A stretch of DNA of 64,000 bases from Halolamina sp. CBA1230 (GTDB taxonomy: Archaea > Halobacteriota > Halobacteria > Halobacteriales > Haloferacaceae): the NCBI RefSeq assembly GCF_002025255.2, contig NZ_CP054587.1, forward strand, positions 1,922,001-1,986,000. The letters are read 5' to 3'. Below, in pieces: positions 8,985 to 17,339 of the stretch. The position numbers and the translations under genes are program-made. The notes beneath the pieces were generated by a model that saw only the letters and a list, made by a program, of their open reading frames with translations, was not told where the DNA came from and searched no databases. The stretch's first letter is position 1; every line of letters starts with the position of its first letter.

Positions 8985-9374
8985 ATGCCCTCCCGACGAC
9001 AACTGCTCGCCGCGTCGGTGCCGCTGCTCTCCGCGACGGCGGGCTGTCTCGGCGGTGATGCACCGGACGTGAGGCTGGTCAACGAACTCGAACGTGAGGT
9101 GTGGGTCCGGGTCACGATCGAACGCGAGAGCGACGGGGAACAGGTGTTCCGGCGAACGATCGAACTCCCGACGGTCGGCGACGATGAGGAGACGTTCCAA
9201 AGCCCGGTTGGCGACCCCGACGCCGAACACACGATGCACGTACTCGTAAAGAACGCCCCGGAGTCGACGGAACGCTTCGCTGACACGCTCAGTGAGCCGT
9301 TCTCCCCGGAGATCACGTCGGTGTGGATCCGAATTCGGTCGGAGGGGATCCAGTTCTCCCAGGTAACCACGTAG
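8985..9374 (+). CDS. Tat-exported lipoprotein, unknown function
   Basis: 129 residues. The N-terminus MPSRRQLLAASVPLLSATAGC has a twin-arginine motif (RRQLL), a hydrophobic segment and a lipobox TAGC with the lipidated Cys at residue 21, typical of haloarchaeal folded-secreted lipoproteins. The mature part (about 108 residues) is beta-rich with alternating charges and no recognised family; WVRVTIERESDGEQVFRRTI suggests an immunoglobulin-like sandwich, which is only an impression. An in-frame ATG at 8958 would place nine residues before the Tat motif; 8985 is preferred. Confidence 0.75.
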   Translation: MPSRRQLLAASVPLLSATAGCLGGDAPDVRLVNELEREVWVRVTIERESDGEQVFRRTIELPTVGDDEETFQSPVGDPDAEHTMHVLVKNAPESTERFADTLSEPFSPEITSVWIRIRSEGIQFSQVTT

Positions 9375-9399
9375 CCCGCCCCGGCATCGACGGCTCCCC

Positions 9400-9488
9400 G
9401 ACCGCCCCCGTCCCGCGGTGGCCACGCCTGCGGGACCGCCCCCGTCCCACGGTACCCGCGCCCGCGGGACCGCCCGCTTCCCGAACGG
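9400..9488 (+). repeat. 34-bp tandem repeat, about 2.6 copies
   Basis: Copies at 9400-9433 and 9434-9467 share the block GACCGCCCCCGTCCC and the end CGCGG or TGCGG; a third partial copy starts at 9468. The array fills most of the 143-base gap between the lipoprotein gene and the amidohydrolase gene, ending about 30 bases before the latter's ATG. It is too GC-rich to be an ordinary promoter and may affect expression of the downstream gene. Confidence 0.6.
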
Positions 9489-9517
9489 TTTTGCCCGATC
9501 CGGCCCGTCCTCCGGCA

Positions 9518-11062
9518 ATGACCGAGGCCGCCGACACCGTCTTCCGCGACGGCGAGATCCACACGCTGACTACCCCCGACGAGACGTACGAGGCCGTCGC
9601 GGTCCGGGACGGCGAGATCGTCCGACTGGGCTCGACCTACGACGTGGAGTTCCTCGTCGGCACCGACACCGACACCATCGACCTCGACGGTCGCGTTCTC
9701 CTGCCGGGGTTCATCGACGCCCACACCCACCTCACCACCGTCGGGAAGTACCTCGTCCACGCGGACCTCTCGGTGGCCGAGGACTTGGACGAGGCAGTCT
9801 CACTGCTCCGCGAACGCGCCACGGAGACCGACGGCCCGGACGACTCGGCGTGGATCCGCGGCTACGGCTACGACGAGAGCACGTGGCCCGAGGACCGCTA
9901 CCTCGATCGTGAGGACCTCGACGCCGTCAGCGAGGAGCGTCCGGTCGTCGCGTTCCGCGAGGACATGCACGTCGCCTCCGTCAACAGCGTCGTGATCGAC
10001 CGCTACGAGGCGGAGATGGCCGCGGAGAACGTCCACCACGAAGGAGCGGAGCCCACGGGCGTGCTCGTCGAGGACGCGGTGAACGTCGTCACCGAGGCGG
10101 TCGCGCCCGACGCCGAGGAGACGGGTCGACTCGTCGCGGCCGCGCAGGCTCGCGCGAACGAACTCGGCGTCACCGGCGTCCACGACATGGTCCGGGGCTC
10201 CTACGCGCCCGAGGTGTACCGCGACATGGATCTCGCCGAGGAGCTCTCGCTACGGGTCCGGATCAACTACTGGTCGGACCACCTCGACGCCCTCATCGAG
10301 ACCGGCCTGCGGACGAACCACGGCTCCGGGATGGTCCGCGTCGGCGCGATCAAATCCTTCACCGACGGCAGCTTCGGCGGTCGCACCGCGAAGCTCTCCG
10401 AACCCTACCACGACGACACCGACGAGTACGGCTCGTGGGTCGTCGATCCCGAGGAACTGAACGAGATCGTCCAGAAGGCCGACGAGGCGGGGTTTCAGGT
10501 CACAGCCCACGCGATCGGCGACGAGGCCATCGATGCAGTGCTGGACGCGTTCGAGCAGACCGACGATCCGGACGGGATGCGCCACCGCGTCGAGCACGTC
10601 GAACTCGCCTCCGAGGAGGCGATCGAACGCTTCGGCGAGATGGGCGTCGTCGCCTCCGTTCAGCCGAACTTCCTCAAGTGGGCGAAAGAGGGCGGGCTGT
10701 ACGAGTCCCGGCTGGGCGCGCGCCGGACCGAAACGAATCGCTACGCGCTGCTGGACGGCGCGGGCGCGCCGCTCGCCTTCGGCTCGGACTGCATGCCCAT
10801 GGATCCGCTGCTCGGCGTCCACCACGCGGTCAACACCGATGTCGACACCCAGCGACTCGCCGTGACGGAGGCGCTGCGGGCGTACACGCTCGGCGCGGCG
10901 TACGCGGGGTTCGACGAGGGGCGGCTGGGCACCGTCGAGACCGGAAAGCTCGCGGACTTCACCGTGCTCGATCGGTCGCCGTGGGAGTACGAGGCGGAGA
11001 TCCGTGACATCGACGTGGCGATGACGGTCGTCGACGGCGACGTGGCCTACGACGACCGGTAG
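9518..11062 (+). CDS. Amidohydrolase (YtcJ-like, amidohydrolase family 3)
   Basis: A 514-residue metal-dependent hydrolase. The TIM-barrel metal ligands are visible: HTH in GFIDAHTHL (about 65-73), a candidate carboxylated Lys in GAIKSFTDGSFGG, His in TAHAIGDEA, His in RHRVEHVE, and the catalytic Asp in FGSDCMPMD. N- and C-terminal strands (FRDGEIHTL and ADFTVLDRSPWE) form the second small domain of the superfamily. YtcJ-type proteins include amidases acting on N-acyl compounds, but the substrate cannot be assigned. The ATG at 9518 follows a tandem repeat. Confidence 0.88.
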   Translation: MTEAADTVFRDGEIHTLTTPDETYEAVAVRDGEIVRLGSTYDVEFLVGTDTDTIDLDGRVLLPGFIDAHTHLTTVGKYLVHADLSVAEDLDEAVSLLRERATETDGPDDSAWIRGYGYDESTWPEDRYLDREDLDAVSEERPVVAFREDMHVASVNSVVIDRYEAEMAAENVHHEGAEPTGVLVEDAVNVVTEAVAPDAEETGRLVAAAQARANELGVTGVHDMVRGSYAPEVYRDMDLAEELSLRVRINYWSDHLDALIETGLRTNHGSGMVRVGAIKSFTDGSFGGRTAKLSEPYHDDTDEYGSWVVDPEELNEIVQKADEAGFQVTAHAIGDEAIDAVLDAFEQTDDPDGMRHRVEHVELASEEAIERFGEMGVVASVQPNFLKWAKEGGLYESRLGARRTETNRYALLDGAGAPLAFGSDCMPMDPLLGVHHAVNTDVDTQRLAVTEALRAYTLGAAYAGFDEGRLGTVETGKLADFTVLDRSPWEYEAEIRDIDVAMTVVDGDVAYDDR

Positions 11063-11067
11063 CGGCG

Positions 11068-12084
11068 TCAACTCCCGGCCATGCCGGCCCGCGTCGACAG
11101 CACGGTCGTCGCCGTCCCGCCGAGCAGCAGCACGAACCAGTACGTACAGAGCCGGACACAGAACGCGATCACGGCCGCGGCCGCGAGGTCGATCCCCCCG
11201 AGCGTGACGAACCCGGCGGCCAGCACCACCTCGACGCCGCCGATCCCGCCCGGGACCGGGAGGAGGTTCAGGAAGTCGCTCACCGGAACGGCGACGAACG
11301 CGACCGCGAGCGCGACCGGCGTCCCCAGCGCCGCGCTCGTGGTGACCGCCGGCAGACAGAGCAGCGCCCACCCCAGCACCGACAGCGCCGCCGCGAGCAC
11401 CACCCGACGCGGGTCCTCGCGGATCAGTCGCCGCGCCTCGTCGAACTCGCCGAGCCCCCGCTGGATCGCTTCGCGGCTCGTCTTCGTCGCGACGACCCGG
11501 GAGAGCCGGCCGAGCGTTCGGTTGATCGCCGCTGCGAGGCCGTGGGCGATCCGATCCACGTCCACGTCGCCGACGAACGCGGCGAGCAGCGCGAGCCAGC
11601 CGGCGGTGGCGACCCCGAACATGGCGGCGAGCGGGAGCAGCCCGGTTCGCCCGCCGGCGACGAGCACGGTCGAACCGGCGAGCGCGACGACGGTCGAGCC
11701 GAGGAACGTCGCCGCCTGCGCGATGATCGTCGCCGGGAGCGCCCGGTCGGTCCGGATCCCCGTCGCGGAACGCATCGAGTAGGCGATCAGCACCGGCCCC
11801 GCGACGTTGCCGACCGGGAGGAGCTGTCGGCCGTACACGCCACGGAGGTAGGCGAGCGCGCCGCCGAGGGAGGGCCGCACCCCGAGCAGGACCGTCAGTG
11901 CGAGGAACTGTGAGCCGACTGCGCCGACGACGGCGACGAACCCCAGCGCGAACGGGACGGGGTCCAGTTCGGCGACGGTAGCGGCGACCTGCTCGACGCC
12001 GACGAACCAGCCGAACAGCGCCAGCGCGAGGAGCCCGGCGAGCAGGCCGGCGACGACGGAGAGACGGTGGCGCGCGTTGGACAC
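11068..12084 (-). CDS. Lysylphosphatidylglycerol synthase-TM/flippase-like membrane protein (UPF0104)
   Basis: 338 residues with about eight hydrophobic segments spread along the chain, beginning at LSVVAGLLAGLLALALFGWF. The PVPGGIGGVE segment near residue 268 is the hallmark of the UPF0104/AglD C-terminal family, whose members sit in the membrane and are linked to lipid or glycan transfer. The start was placed at GTG 12084 (VSNARHRLS), because the longer ATG start at 12171 would overlap the divergent gene at 12160 and adds a non-hydrophobic Arg/Pro tail. Convergent with the amidohydrolase with only five bases between. Confidence 0.8.
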   Translation of the reverse strand: MSNARHRLSVVAGLLAGLLALALFGWFVGVEQVAATVAELDPVPFALGFVAVVGAVGSQFLALTVLLGVRPSLGGALAYLRGVYGRQLLPVGNVAGPVLIAYSMRSATGIRTDRALPATIIAQAATFLGSTVVALAGSTVLVAGGRTGLLPLAAMFGVATAGWLALLAAFVGDVDVDRIAHGLAAAINRTLGRLSRVVATKTSREAIQRGLGEFDEARRLIREDPRRVVLAAALSVLGWALLCLPAVTTSAALGTPVALAVAFVAVPVSDFLNLLPVPGGIGGVEVVLAAGFVTLGGIDLAAAAVIAFCVRLCTYWFVLLLGGTATTVLSTRAGMAGS

Positions 12085-12159
12085 GAACCGATGCTGGGGC
12101 CGGGCTGCGTAAAGCGTTCGGGGGAAAGACCCATGGACTGGCGGCCCGAGCCTCCGGCC

Positions 12160-12501
12160 ATGCTCCTCCAACTCCCTGGCGGCCCGGAGCTGCTGATCAT
12201 CCTGCTCGTGATGGCGCTGCTGGTCGGCGTTCCGGTCGTCCTCCTCGGCGTGTTCCTGTTCGTCCGCTTCGTCACCGGCGGCGGCGACAGCGACGAGGTG
12301 GCCGAGCTCAAGGGCCGGATCGAGGAACTGGAAGCGCAGGTCGCGGCCGGCGACGAGGCCGCCAGCAACGAGGTGTCCGTCGAGGACGAGGGTAGCGAGG
12401 CGGGAAAACGACGCGAACGAAGTGAGCAGCGGGAAACCGCCTCGGAAGCGAGTAGGGAAGAACGACCCGCGAGCAGCGACGACGACGGGGGCGACCGATG
12501 A
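12160..12501 (+). CDS. Small membrane protein with coiled coil (paralogue 1)
   Basis: 113 residues: a short N-terminus with PGGPELL, one long hydrophobic segment (about 12-36), then a heptad-like helix DEVAELKGRIEELEAQVA and an acidic tail. The N-terminus resembles the start of haloarchaeal TatA proteins (PGGPELL), but the amphipathic helix of TatA is not evident, so no Tat role is claimed. The tail (about residues 80-105) is encoded by DNA carrying a palindrome, CGAGGCGG at 12396-12403 and CCGCCTCG at 12437-12444, like inserts seen in copA and valS. It overlaps the next gene by four bases (ATGA), indicating translational coupling. Confidence 0.65.
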   Translation: MLLQLPGGPELLIILLVMALLVGVPVVLLGVFLFVRFVTGGGDSDEVAELKGRIEELEAQVAAGDEAASNEVSVEDEGSEAGKRRERSEQRETASEASREERPASSDDDGGDR

Positions 12502-12761
12502 TCCTTCAGGCGCCCGTCCCAGGTGGGGTGGAACTGATCGTCCTCCTGCTCGTGTTGCTGTTCAACCTCGCCGTGATCGCGCTGGTCGTGGTCGGCGGCG
12601 TCGCCCTCTACCGGCGGTGGCGCGGCGACGGCTCGGCCGACCAGACGGAGGTCGACGCGCTACAGGATCGGGTCGCCGAGTTGGAAGCGCAGGTGGAGCA
12701 GCTCCGTGGGTCGGCCGAGCACAGCGACGAGGCAGTCCCGGACGACGAGGGCGACCGCTGA
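12498..12761 (+). CDS. Small membrane protein with coiled coil (paralogue 2)
   Basis: 87 residues with the same plan as the preceding gene: PGGVELI, a single hydrophobic segment (about 12-37), a short basic patch YRRWRGD and a coiled coil VDALQDRVAELEAQVEQLRG. The shared PGG-EL start and AELEAQV-type helix suggest a tandem duplication. The pair is coupled by an ATGA overlap and lies 43 bases upstream of pyrF on the same strand. Function unknown; a membrane-anchored oligomer is the simplest reading. Confidence 0.7.
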   Translation: MILQAPVPGGVELIVLLLVLLFNLAVIALVVVGGVALYRRWRGDGSADQTEVDALQDRVAELEAQVEQLRGSAEHSDEAVPDDEGDR

Positions 12762-12804
12762 CCGAAACGGCAGCCTTCTTGCCCCGCCAGCGCGCGCTCC
12801 CGGT

Positions 12805-13665
12805 ATGTCCTTCTTCGACGACCTCGCCGCCCGTATCGACGCCGCCGACAGCGTCGTTTCCGTGGGGCTGGACGCCGATCCCGACCGCATCCCGGCGTTC
12901 CTCGACGACCACGACCTGCCGCGCTGGGCGTTCAACCGCCGGATCATCGACGCGACCCACGAGCACGCCGCCTGCTACAAACCCAACGCCGCGTTCTACG
13001 AGGACGCCGACGGCTGGCGCGCGCTCCGGGAGACCGTTGCCTACGCGGGCGGGAAGGACGTCCCCGTCCTGCTCGACGCGAAACGGGGGGATATCGGCAA
13101 CACCGCGCGCCAGTACGCGAAGGTGCTGGAGGAGGTCGACGCGATCACCGTCAACCCCTACATGGGTCGGGACTCGCTCCAACCGTTCCTCTCGCGGGCC
13201 GAGTCGGGCGTGTTCGTGCTCTGTCGCACCTCGAACCCGGGCGGCAGCGACCTGCAGGACCTCGAACTCGCCTCGGGCGAACCCCTGTACGAACGCGTCG
13301 CGGCGCTCGCGGACACGTGGAACGAACACGGCAACGTCGGCCTCGTCGTCGGCGCGACCGCGCCCGAGGAGCTGGAGACGATCCGCGAAACCGTGCCGGA
13401 GATCCCGTTCCTCGTCCCCGGTGTCGGCGCACAGGGCGGCGACGCGGAGGCGGCGGTCGAGCACGGGCTCGCGTCGAGCGAAGCATGGCCCGTCGACGTC
13501 GGCCTCGTGAACTCCTCGCGGGGGATCATCTTCGCGGGCGAGGACGTGGGCCGCAACACGGTTTCGGGCGCCTCGGGCGGCCGGGAGCCCGACGAGGACG
13601 CCTACTTCGCGGCAGCGGGCGACGCCGCTGCGCGGCTGAAGAAGCGACTGAACCAGTACCGCTGA
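12805..13665 (+). CDS. pyrF: Orotidine 5'-phosphate decarboxylase, type 2-like
   Basis: A 286-residue enzyme for the last step of UMP synthesis. The catalytic Lys-Asp network is in LLDAKRGDIGNTA (about 88-100) with the substrate loops at GLDADP near residue 21, VGATAPEEL and the phosphate-binding LVNSSRGI near 235. The length and the DAKRGDIGNT signature place it in the longer (type 2) group, unlike the about 220-residue short forms of many archaea. The ATG at 12805 follows directly on the family start MSFFDDLAARI. Convergent with thrB. Confidence 0.95.
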   Translation: MSFFDDLAARIDAADSVVSVGLDADPDRIPAFLDDHDLPRWAFNRRIIDATHEHAACYKPNAAFYEDADGWRALRETVAYAGGKDVPVLLDAKRGDIGNTARQYAKVLEEVDAITVNPYMGRDSLQPFLSRAESGVFVLCRTSNPGGSDLQDLELASGEPLYERVAALADTWNEHGNVGLVVGATAPEELETIRETVPEIPFLVPGVGAQGGDAEAAVEHGLASSEAWPVDVGLVNSSRGIIFAGEDVGRNTVSGASGGREPDEDAYFAAAGDAAARLKKRLNQYR

Positions 13666-13696
13666 TCCCGGACGACTCTGGGACCGATGAGCCGGA

Positions 13697-14572
13697 TCAG
13701 ACGATCTCCGCGCCGCTCCCGGTCCAGGTGCGGTACGCCCGCGCGTTCTCGCCGTTCTCCTCGAACGCTTCGACCATTGCGGCGGCGACGGCGCGCCGGC
13801 GCTGTGGCGGGCAGACCGCGAGCACGCCCGGCCCGGAGCCGCTGACGGTGACGCCGTGGGCGCCGGCCTCGTGGGCCGCCGCGGCGGCGTCGTCGTAGCC
13901 GGTGATCAGGGCGGCGCGGTGGGGCGTGACAACCTCGTCGGCCATCCCCGCGCCGACGAGTTCGGGGTCGGAGCGACACATCCCGACCGACAGCGTCGCG
14001 GCGTTGCCGACGGTCGCGACCATCTCCTCGATCGTGACGTGAGTCGGGACCACCTCGCGGGCGTCGCGCGTTGAGATCGGCTCCTCGGGAAGGCAGGCGA
14101 CCAGCGGGACGTCCGTGTCGATCGAGCGCACCCCGTCGGCGGTGGCGATCGTGAACCCGCCGAGGAGGGCGGGGGCGACGTTGTCGGCGTGGGCCGCGCC
14201 GGAGACCACCGCCTCACCTTCGGCGGCGATCGGCACCAGCTCCTCGCGGGTGAGCCCGCGGTCGTAGAGGTCGTTGAGCGCGAGCGCTGCGCCCGCGGCG
14301 GAGGCCGCCGAGGAGCCGAGGCCGGAGGCGGGTCGGACCCCCTTGTCGATCTCGATGTGGGCGGGGGCGTCGAGCGCCTCGGCGACGGCGCCGACGGTGT
14401 TCTTCTCGGGGTCCTCGGGGATGAACTGTGCGCCGGCGCCGGTCACCTCGATGGTGGTGCGGTCGGCGCGCTCGACGCGGACGATATCCGCCGGGTGTGA
14501 GAGCGCGACGCCGAACGTGTCGTAGCCGCTGCCGAGGTTCGCGCTGGTCGCCGGCGCGCGGACTGTTCGCAT
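13697..14572 (-). CDS. thrB: Homoserine kinase
   Basis: A 291-residue GHMP-family kinase that phosphorylates homoserine for threonine synthesis. The N-terminal APATSANLGSGYDTFG motif (about 6-21) and the ATP-binding PASGLGSSAASAAGAAL (about 81-97) are classic, and the C-terminal GVTVSGSGPGVLAVC (about 248-262) is the third GHMP motif. The start ATG 14572 places the first motif at the usual distance. No other threonine genes are adjacent. Confidence 0.95.
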   Translation of the reverse strand: MRTVRAPATSANLGSGYDTFGVALSHPADIVRVERADRTTIEVTGAGAQFIPEDPEKNTVGAVAEALDAPAHIEIDKGVRPASGLGSSAASAAGAALALNDLYDRGLTREELVPIAAEGEAVVSGAAHADNVAPALLGGFTIATADGVRSIDTDVPLVACLPEEPISTRDAREVVPTHVTIEEMVATVGNAATLSVGMCRSDPELVGAGMADEVVTPHRAALITGYDDAAAAAHEAGAHGVTVSGSGPGVLAVCPPQRRRAVAAAMVEAFEENGENARAYRTWTGSGAEIV

Positions 14573-14617
14573 GCGGGGTCGTACCGTGGTTCGCGCGAAA
14601 AAGCTGGCGCTCGGTCG

Positions 14618-14869
14618 CTACTCGTCGGCGGTGGCGAAAACCATCGGTCCGATGATGGCAAGCGACAGTCCCAGGAACAGGTAGATCTTCGAGTTGATCG
14701 CTTGCGGGGTCATCACGAAGATCAGGCCGAACGCGCCGAGATGTAGGCCGAGCACCTTCTTCGACCCGAGGCCGAGCAGGCCGAGCGTTCCCAGGGCGAA
14801 CACGAGCAACAGCACCTGCCCGATGTTGTAGTTGAGCAGGAAACTGTCGATGACCTGGAGCGGGAGCAT
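14618..14869 (-). CDS. Small three-segment membrane protein
   Basis: 83 residues, almost entirely hydrophobic, with about three predicted membrane segments (IGQVLLLVFALGTLGLL, LGLHLGAFGLIFVMT and IYLFLGLSLAIIGPMVF). No family recognised. The ATG at 14869 is at the end of the hydrophobic frame; a TATA-like TTTAAA at 14901-14906 on the reverse side is at a good distance. The following 214 bases up to msrA hold no supported gene. Confidence 0.65.
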   Translation of the reverse strand: MLPLQVIDSFLLNYNIGQVLLLVFALGTLGLLGLGSKKVLGLHLGAFGLIFVMTPQAINSKIYLFLGLSLAIIGPMVFATADE

Positions 14870-15083
14870 TTCCTTACGCCTTCTCGGTCCGAACGGCGCT
14901 TTAAACTTCTGCTCTCGCCCCGTGTTCAGCCGTCCGGCTCGATGAACTCGATCCTGTGGAGCCAGCGGCGCCAGCCCGTAGCCGCCGACGCCTTCGACAG
15001 CCGCAGCGAGAACGACGAACGGGTCGCGCCGGGGTGACTGCCGCTCGCGCCACATACATACGCTCTCACACCCTACAACGGGT

Positions 15084-15644
15084 ATGACCGAGACAGCGAC
15101 CCTCGGCGGCGGCTGCTTCTGGTGTGTCGAGGCGGCGTTCGAGGAGCTCTCCGGCGTCGAGGACGTCACCTCCGGCTACGCCGGCGGCCACACCGAGGAC
15201 CCCAGCTACCGCGAGGTCTGCTCCGGCGACACGGGCCACGCCGAAGTGGTGCAGGTCGAGTACGACGAGGAGGAACTCGACTACGAGGACGTGCTGGAGG
15301 TGTTCTTCACCGTCCACGACCCGACCCAGCTCAACCGACAGGGGCCGGACGTGGGCAGCCAGTACCGTTCGATCGTCCTCACCCACGACGAACAGCAGCG
15401 CGAGATCGCCGAGGCCTACGTCGAGGCGCTGGACGAGGAGGGCGGCTACGACGACGACGTGGTGACAGAGATCGAGCCGCTTTCGACGTTCTACCGCGCC
15501 GAGGAGAAACACCAGAACTACTTCGAGAAGTCACTTACTGCCGACGGAAATACTAACGACGCATACTGTGCCCGGAACGTTCAGCCGAAGGTTGAGAAGG
15601 TCCGCGAGAAGTTCGAGCAGAAAGAGAAAGCACAATCGGATTAG
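15084..15644 (+). CDS. msrA: Peptide methionine-S-sulfoxide reductase with element-supplied C-terminus
   Basis: 186 residues. The catalytic GGGCFWC motif is at residues 8-14, followed by the family pattern through QNYFEK (about 144-149). It reduces oxidised methionine in proteins. The last 37 residues after FEK are odd: their codons are AT-richer than the rest, and a second, better-matching and GC-rich C-terminus of the same gene lies 8.4 kb away at 23941-24036. The insertion of the mobile element therefore replaced the native tail with its own version, which keeps NDAYC and the QPKVEKVREKF helix, so the enzyme probably stays functional. Confidence 0.93.
   Translation: MTETATLGGGCFWCVEAAFEELSGVEDVTSGYAGGHTEDPSYREVCSGDTGHAEVVQVEYDEEELDYEDVLEVFFTVHDPTQLNRQGPDVGSQYRSIVLTHDEQQREIAEAYVEALDEEGGYDDDVVTEIEPLSTFYRAEEKHQNYFEKSLTADGNTNDAYCARNVQPKVEKVREKFEQKEKAQSD
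15521..15529 (+). other. Putative left attachment core (attL)
   Basis: CTTCGAGAA at 15521-15529 recurs at 23940-23948. To its left msrA has normal host composition; to its right the codon use and GC content change. Recombining the two copies in silico gives an uninterrupted, normal MsrA tail (QNYFEK joined to NPDDAYCSIHAQPK). A longer identical stretch, 15594-15609 and 23995-24010, reflects homology between the two tails and is a less likely crossover point. Confidence 0.55.
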
Positions 15645-15764
15645 ACGCTCCCCTTTCTCACGGTGTAGCCGATGTAGCCGAGGGGGTAGCGATACCCTTC
15701 TCTATACGATTCTCTTCACACTTCTACTATAGTGCGACTTTCACTAACCCTTAGGCTACATTGA

Positions 15765-15983
15765 CTACATTAGTTGGATAGTGAAGGACAGGATAGTGTG
15801 AAAAAGAAAGAAGTGGGGGAGAACGCCGTGTATATCCCGCATGATCGGGACGCCCTCGTCGGGGCTGCCGCGCGGGTCGGCGCACTGCCGGAGATCTGAC
15901 TCGCCGAGCGCCCGCGGTGCGCGGACGCCGGTGAACTGTGCCGCACCGAGTTCTTCTTCCGTCGGGATGACGTTCGTGGACAT
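15765..15983 (-). CDS. Possible short protein or decayed gene at the element's left end
   Basis: 72 residues starting MSTNVIPTEEELGAAQF. The first half looks like real acidic haloarchaeal protein; the second half (HFFLFHTILSFTIQ) runs into AT-rich DNA and looks like read-through, so this may be the front of a truncated gene. It overlaps the start of the opposite-strand frame at 15967. Not recognised. The remaining 15645-15764 is AT-rich and contains repeated TGTAGCC and its inverse GGCTACA, with no gene. Confidence 0.3.
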   Translation of the reverse strand: MSTNVIPTEEELGAAQFTGVRAPRALGESDLRQCADPRGSPDEGVPIMRDIHGVLPHFFLFHTILSFTIQLM

Positions 15984-16170
15984 GCTGTCTCTCTGGCAGC
16001 ACGGGGTCGGTGTCTCAAGCACCGGCCTCGAGCGCCAGCGGGTCAACGACGCACTGAACGCGCTCGAGAATGCCGGCTGGATCGAGAAGCCAGCCCGCGG
16101 CCTCTACCGGCTCGTGTACGACGGCGAGGGAAAAGTCGAGCAGGAGATCCGCCACGTCGACGACGTCTAG
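15967..16170 (+). CDS. Winged-helix fragment
   Basis: 67 residues; residues about 15-50 (STGLERQRVNDALNALE and AGWIEKPARGLYRLVYD) have the shape of a winged helix with a terminal wing, as in DNA-binding modules of haloarchaeal restriction or plasmid proteins. The N-terminus lacks an obvious domain, which suggests a truncated remnant. Its stop overlaps the stop of the Mrr-like gene on the other strand by two bases. It sits where GC content rises from element-like to host-like. Confidence 0.4.
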   Translation: MTFVDMLSLWQHGVGVSSTGLERQRVNDALNALENAGWIEKPARGLYRLVYDGEGKVEQEIRHVDDV

Positions 16171-17213
16171 CCCTCGACGTGCCGCGAGAAGTACCGGTAG
16201 CGATTGATCAGGTAGACCGGTAACGGAGCCAGTACGACGAGCAAGCCGCCGACGTACAGCAGCATCGACGGGTCCCACGTCGTCTGTGGGGCGACGTAGC
16301 GCATGTCGAAGACCATCGCGAGCGCGGTCGCGAGCAACAGGGTGAAAAACAGAACGTCGCTCACTGGAACAACCACGAAGGTGAGCACCCCAGAGACAGC
16401 CGCCACCCAGTTCCAGTGTGTGAACCCGAGGAACGCTGAAGCTGAGTCGGCGACCGACGCACCAGACACGACCCCGTCGCCGGTCTCCTCTTGCTCGGTG
16501 CTAGTGGCTATCTCAACCGGTTCGGGTTCGTCGGCGAGTTCTGTCTCCGGCTCCGGTTCCGGCTCGGGTTCGACTTCGACCTCCTCGGTCACGGTGCGCG
16601 TGATGTCCAGGTAGTCGTCGACGACATCGTACGCCTCGAGGTCGGCGACCATGCCGACGAGATCGTCACCGTCGACGAGCTTCACGTTCAGGTCCGAGGC
16701 CCGCGATTCCCCGCTACTGGTGAACGAGCTCGTGGTGACGACGACGACCGAGTCGGCGTCATCCACCTGCTGTTTCAGCGAGGCGTACTGTTGGATGTCT
16801 GGCCCGCCGACGGTCGTCGAGTCACCGTAGCGCTTCGCCTGGATCACCTTCTTCTGGTGGTACGGCGTGTGCTTCTCGGCAACGACGTCGAGCCCGGCGT
16901 CGACGGAAGCCTGCGAGACGGTCGTGTCCCAGCCCATCTCACTCCACAGGTCGGCGACGAGATGCTCGAACTCGTACTCGTCCATCGACTGCAGGTGGGC
17001 TTTGAGCGCCTGTTGGTCCAGCGAGGACGCACTGACGGACACTTCCTTGGTGACCGTCCGAGTCGTGGACGCAGTCGGCGTGCCAGTCTCCCCATCGTCG
17101 CCGTCGGACGGTGCCGAATCGGCGGTCACGAACTCGGAAAGCTTGTGCCCGCACTCGCGGCAGTAGGTGCTGCTGGCGGTTACCTCCGCGTCACAGTTCG
17201 GGCAGGTCAGCAT
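16167..17213 (-). CDS. Membrane-anchored Mrr-type restriction endonuclease with zinc ribbon
   Basis: 348 residues in three parts. Residues 3-22 are a zinc ribbon (CPNC and CREC). Residues about 70-195 are an Mrr_cat domain: MDEYEFEHLVADLWSEMGW, then the PD-(D/E)xK core with Asp in DAGLDVVAE and the QAK motif in VIQAKRYG. After a Glu/Pro linker, two or three hydrophobic segments follow (WVAAVSGVLTFVVVP, VLFFTLLLATALAMVF and MLLYVGGLLVVLAPLPVYL). Mrr proteins cut modified or foreign DNA; a membrane-tethered form could act on incoming DNA, which is an inference. The ATG at 17213 starts the ribbon and has a TATA-like ACTTAGTG about 26 bases upstream. Divergent from the lipoprotein gene. Confidence 0.8.
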   Translation of the reverse strand: MLTCPNCDAEVTASSTYCRECGHKLSEFVTADSAPSDGDDGETGTPTASTTRTVTKEVSVSASSLDQQALKAHLQSMDEYEFEHLVADLWSEMGWDTTVSQASVDAGLDVVAEKHTPYHQKKVIQAKRYGDSTTVGGPDIQQYASLKQQVDDADSVVVVTTSSFTSSGESRASDLNVKLVDGDDLVGMVADLEAYDVVDDYLDITRTVTEEVEVEPEPEPEPETELADEPEPVEIATSTEQEETGDGVVSGASVADSASAFLGFTHWNWVAAVSGVLTFVVVPVSDVLFFTLLLATALAMVFDMRYVAPQTTWDPSMLLYVGGLLVVLAPLPVYLINRYRYFSRHVEG

Positions 17214-17339
17214 ACGCGGGTCGTTCTGACCGAGGGGACTTAGTGTCACGTGGCCTGTGAGTTGCGCGTCCTCGTACTCGCTTCAGGCAGACAGTCGCTT
17301 GGCCCAACAGTTTAGTGCCAGTCACCCAACCGGTTCGGC

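Noticed and set aside
9400-9488. CRISPR-like array
   Set aside because: Repeats are directly joined without unique spacers and no cas genes are present; no CRISPR array was found in the window.
12160-12501. TatA translocase subunit
   Set aside because: Only the PGGPELL start resembles TatA; the glycine hinge and amphipathic helix that define the family are missing.
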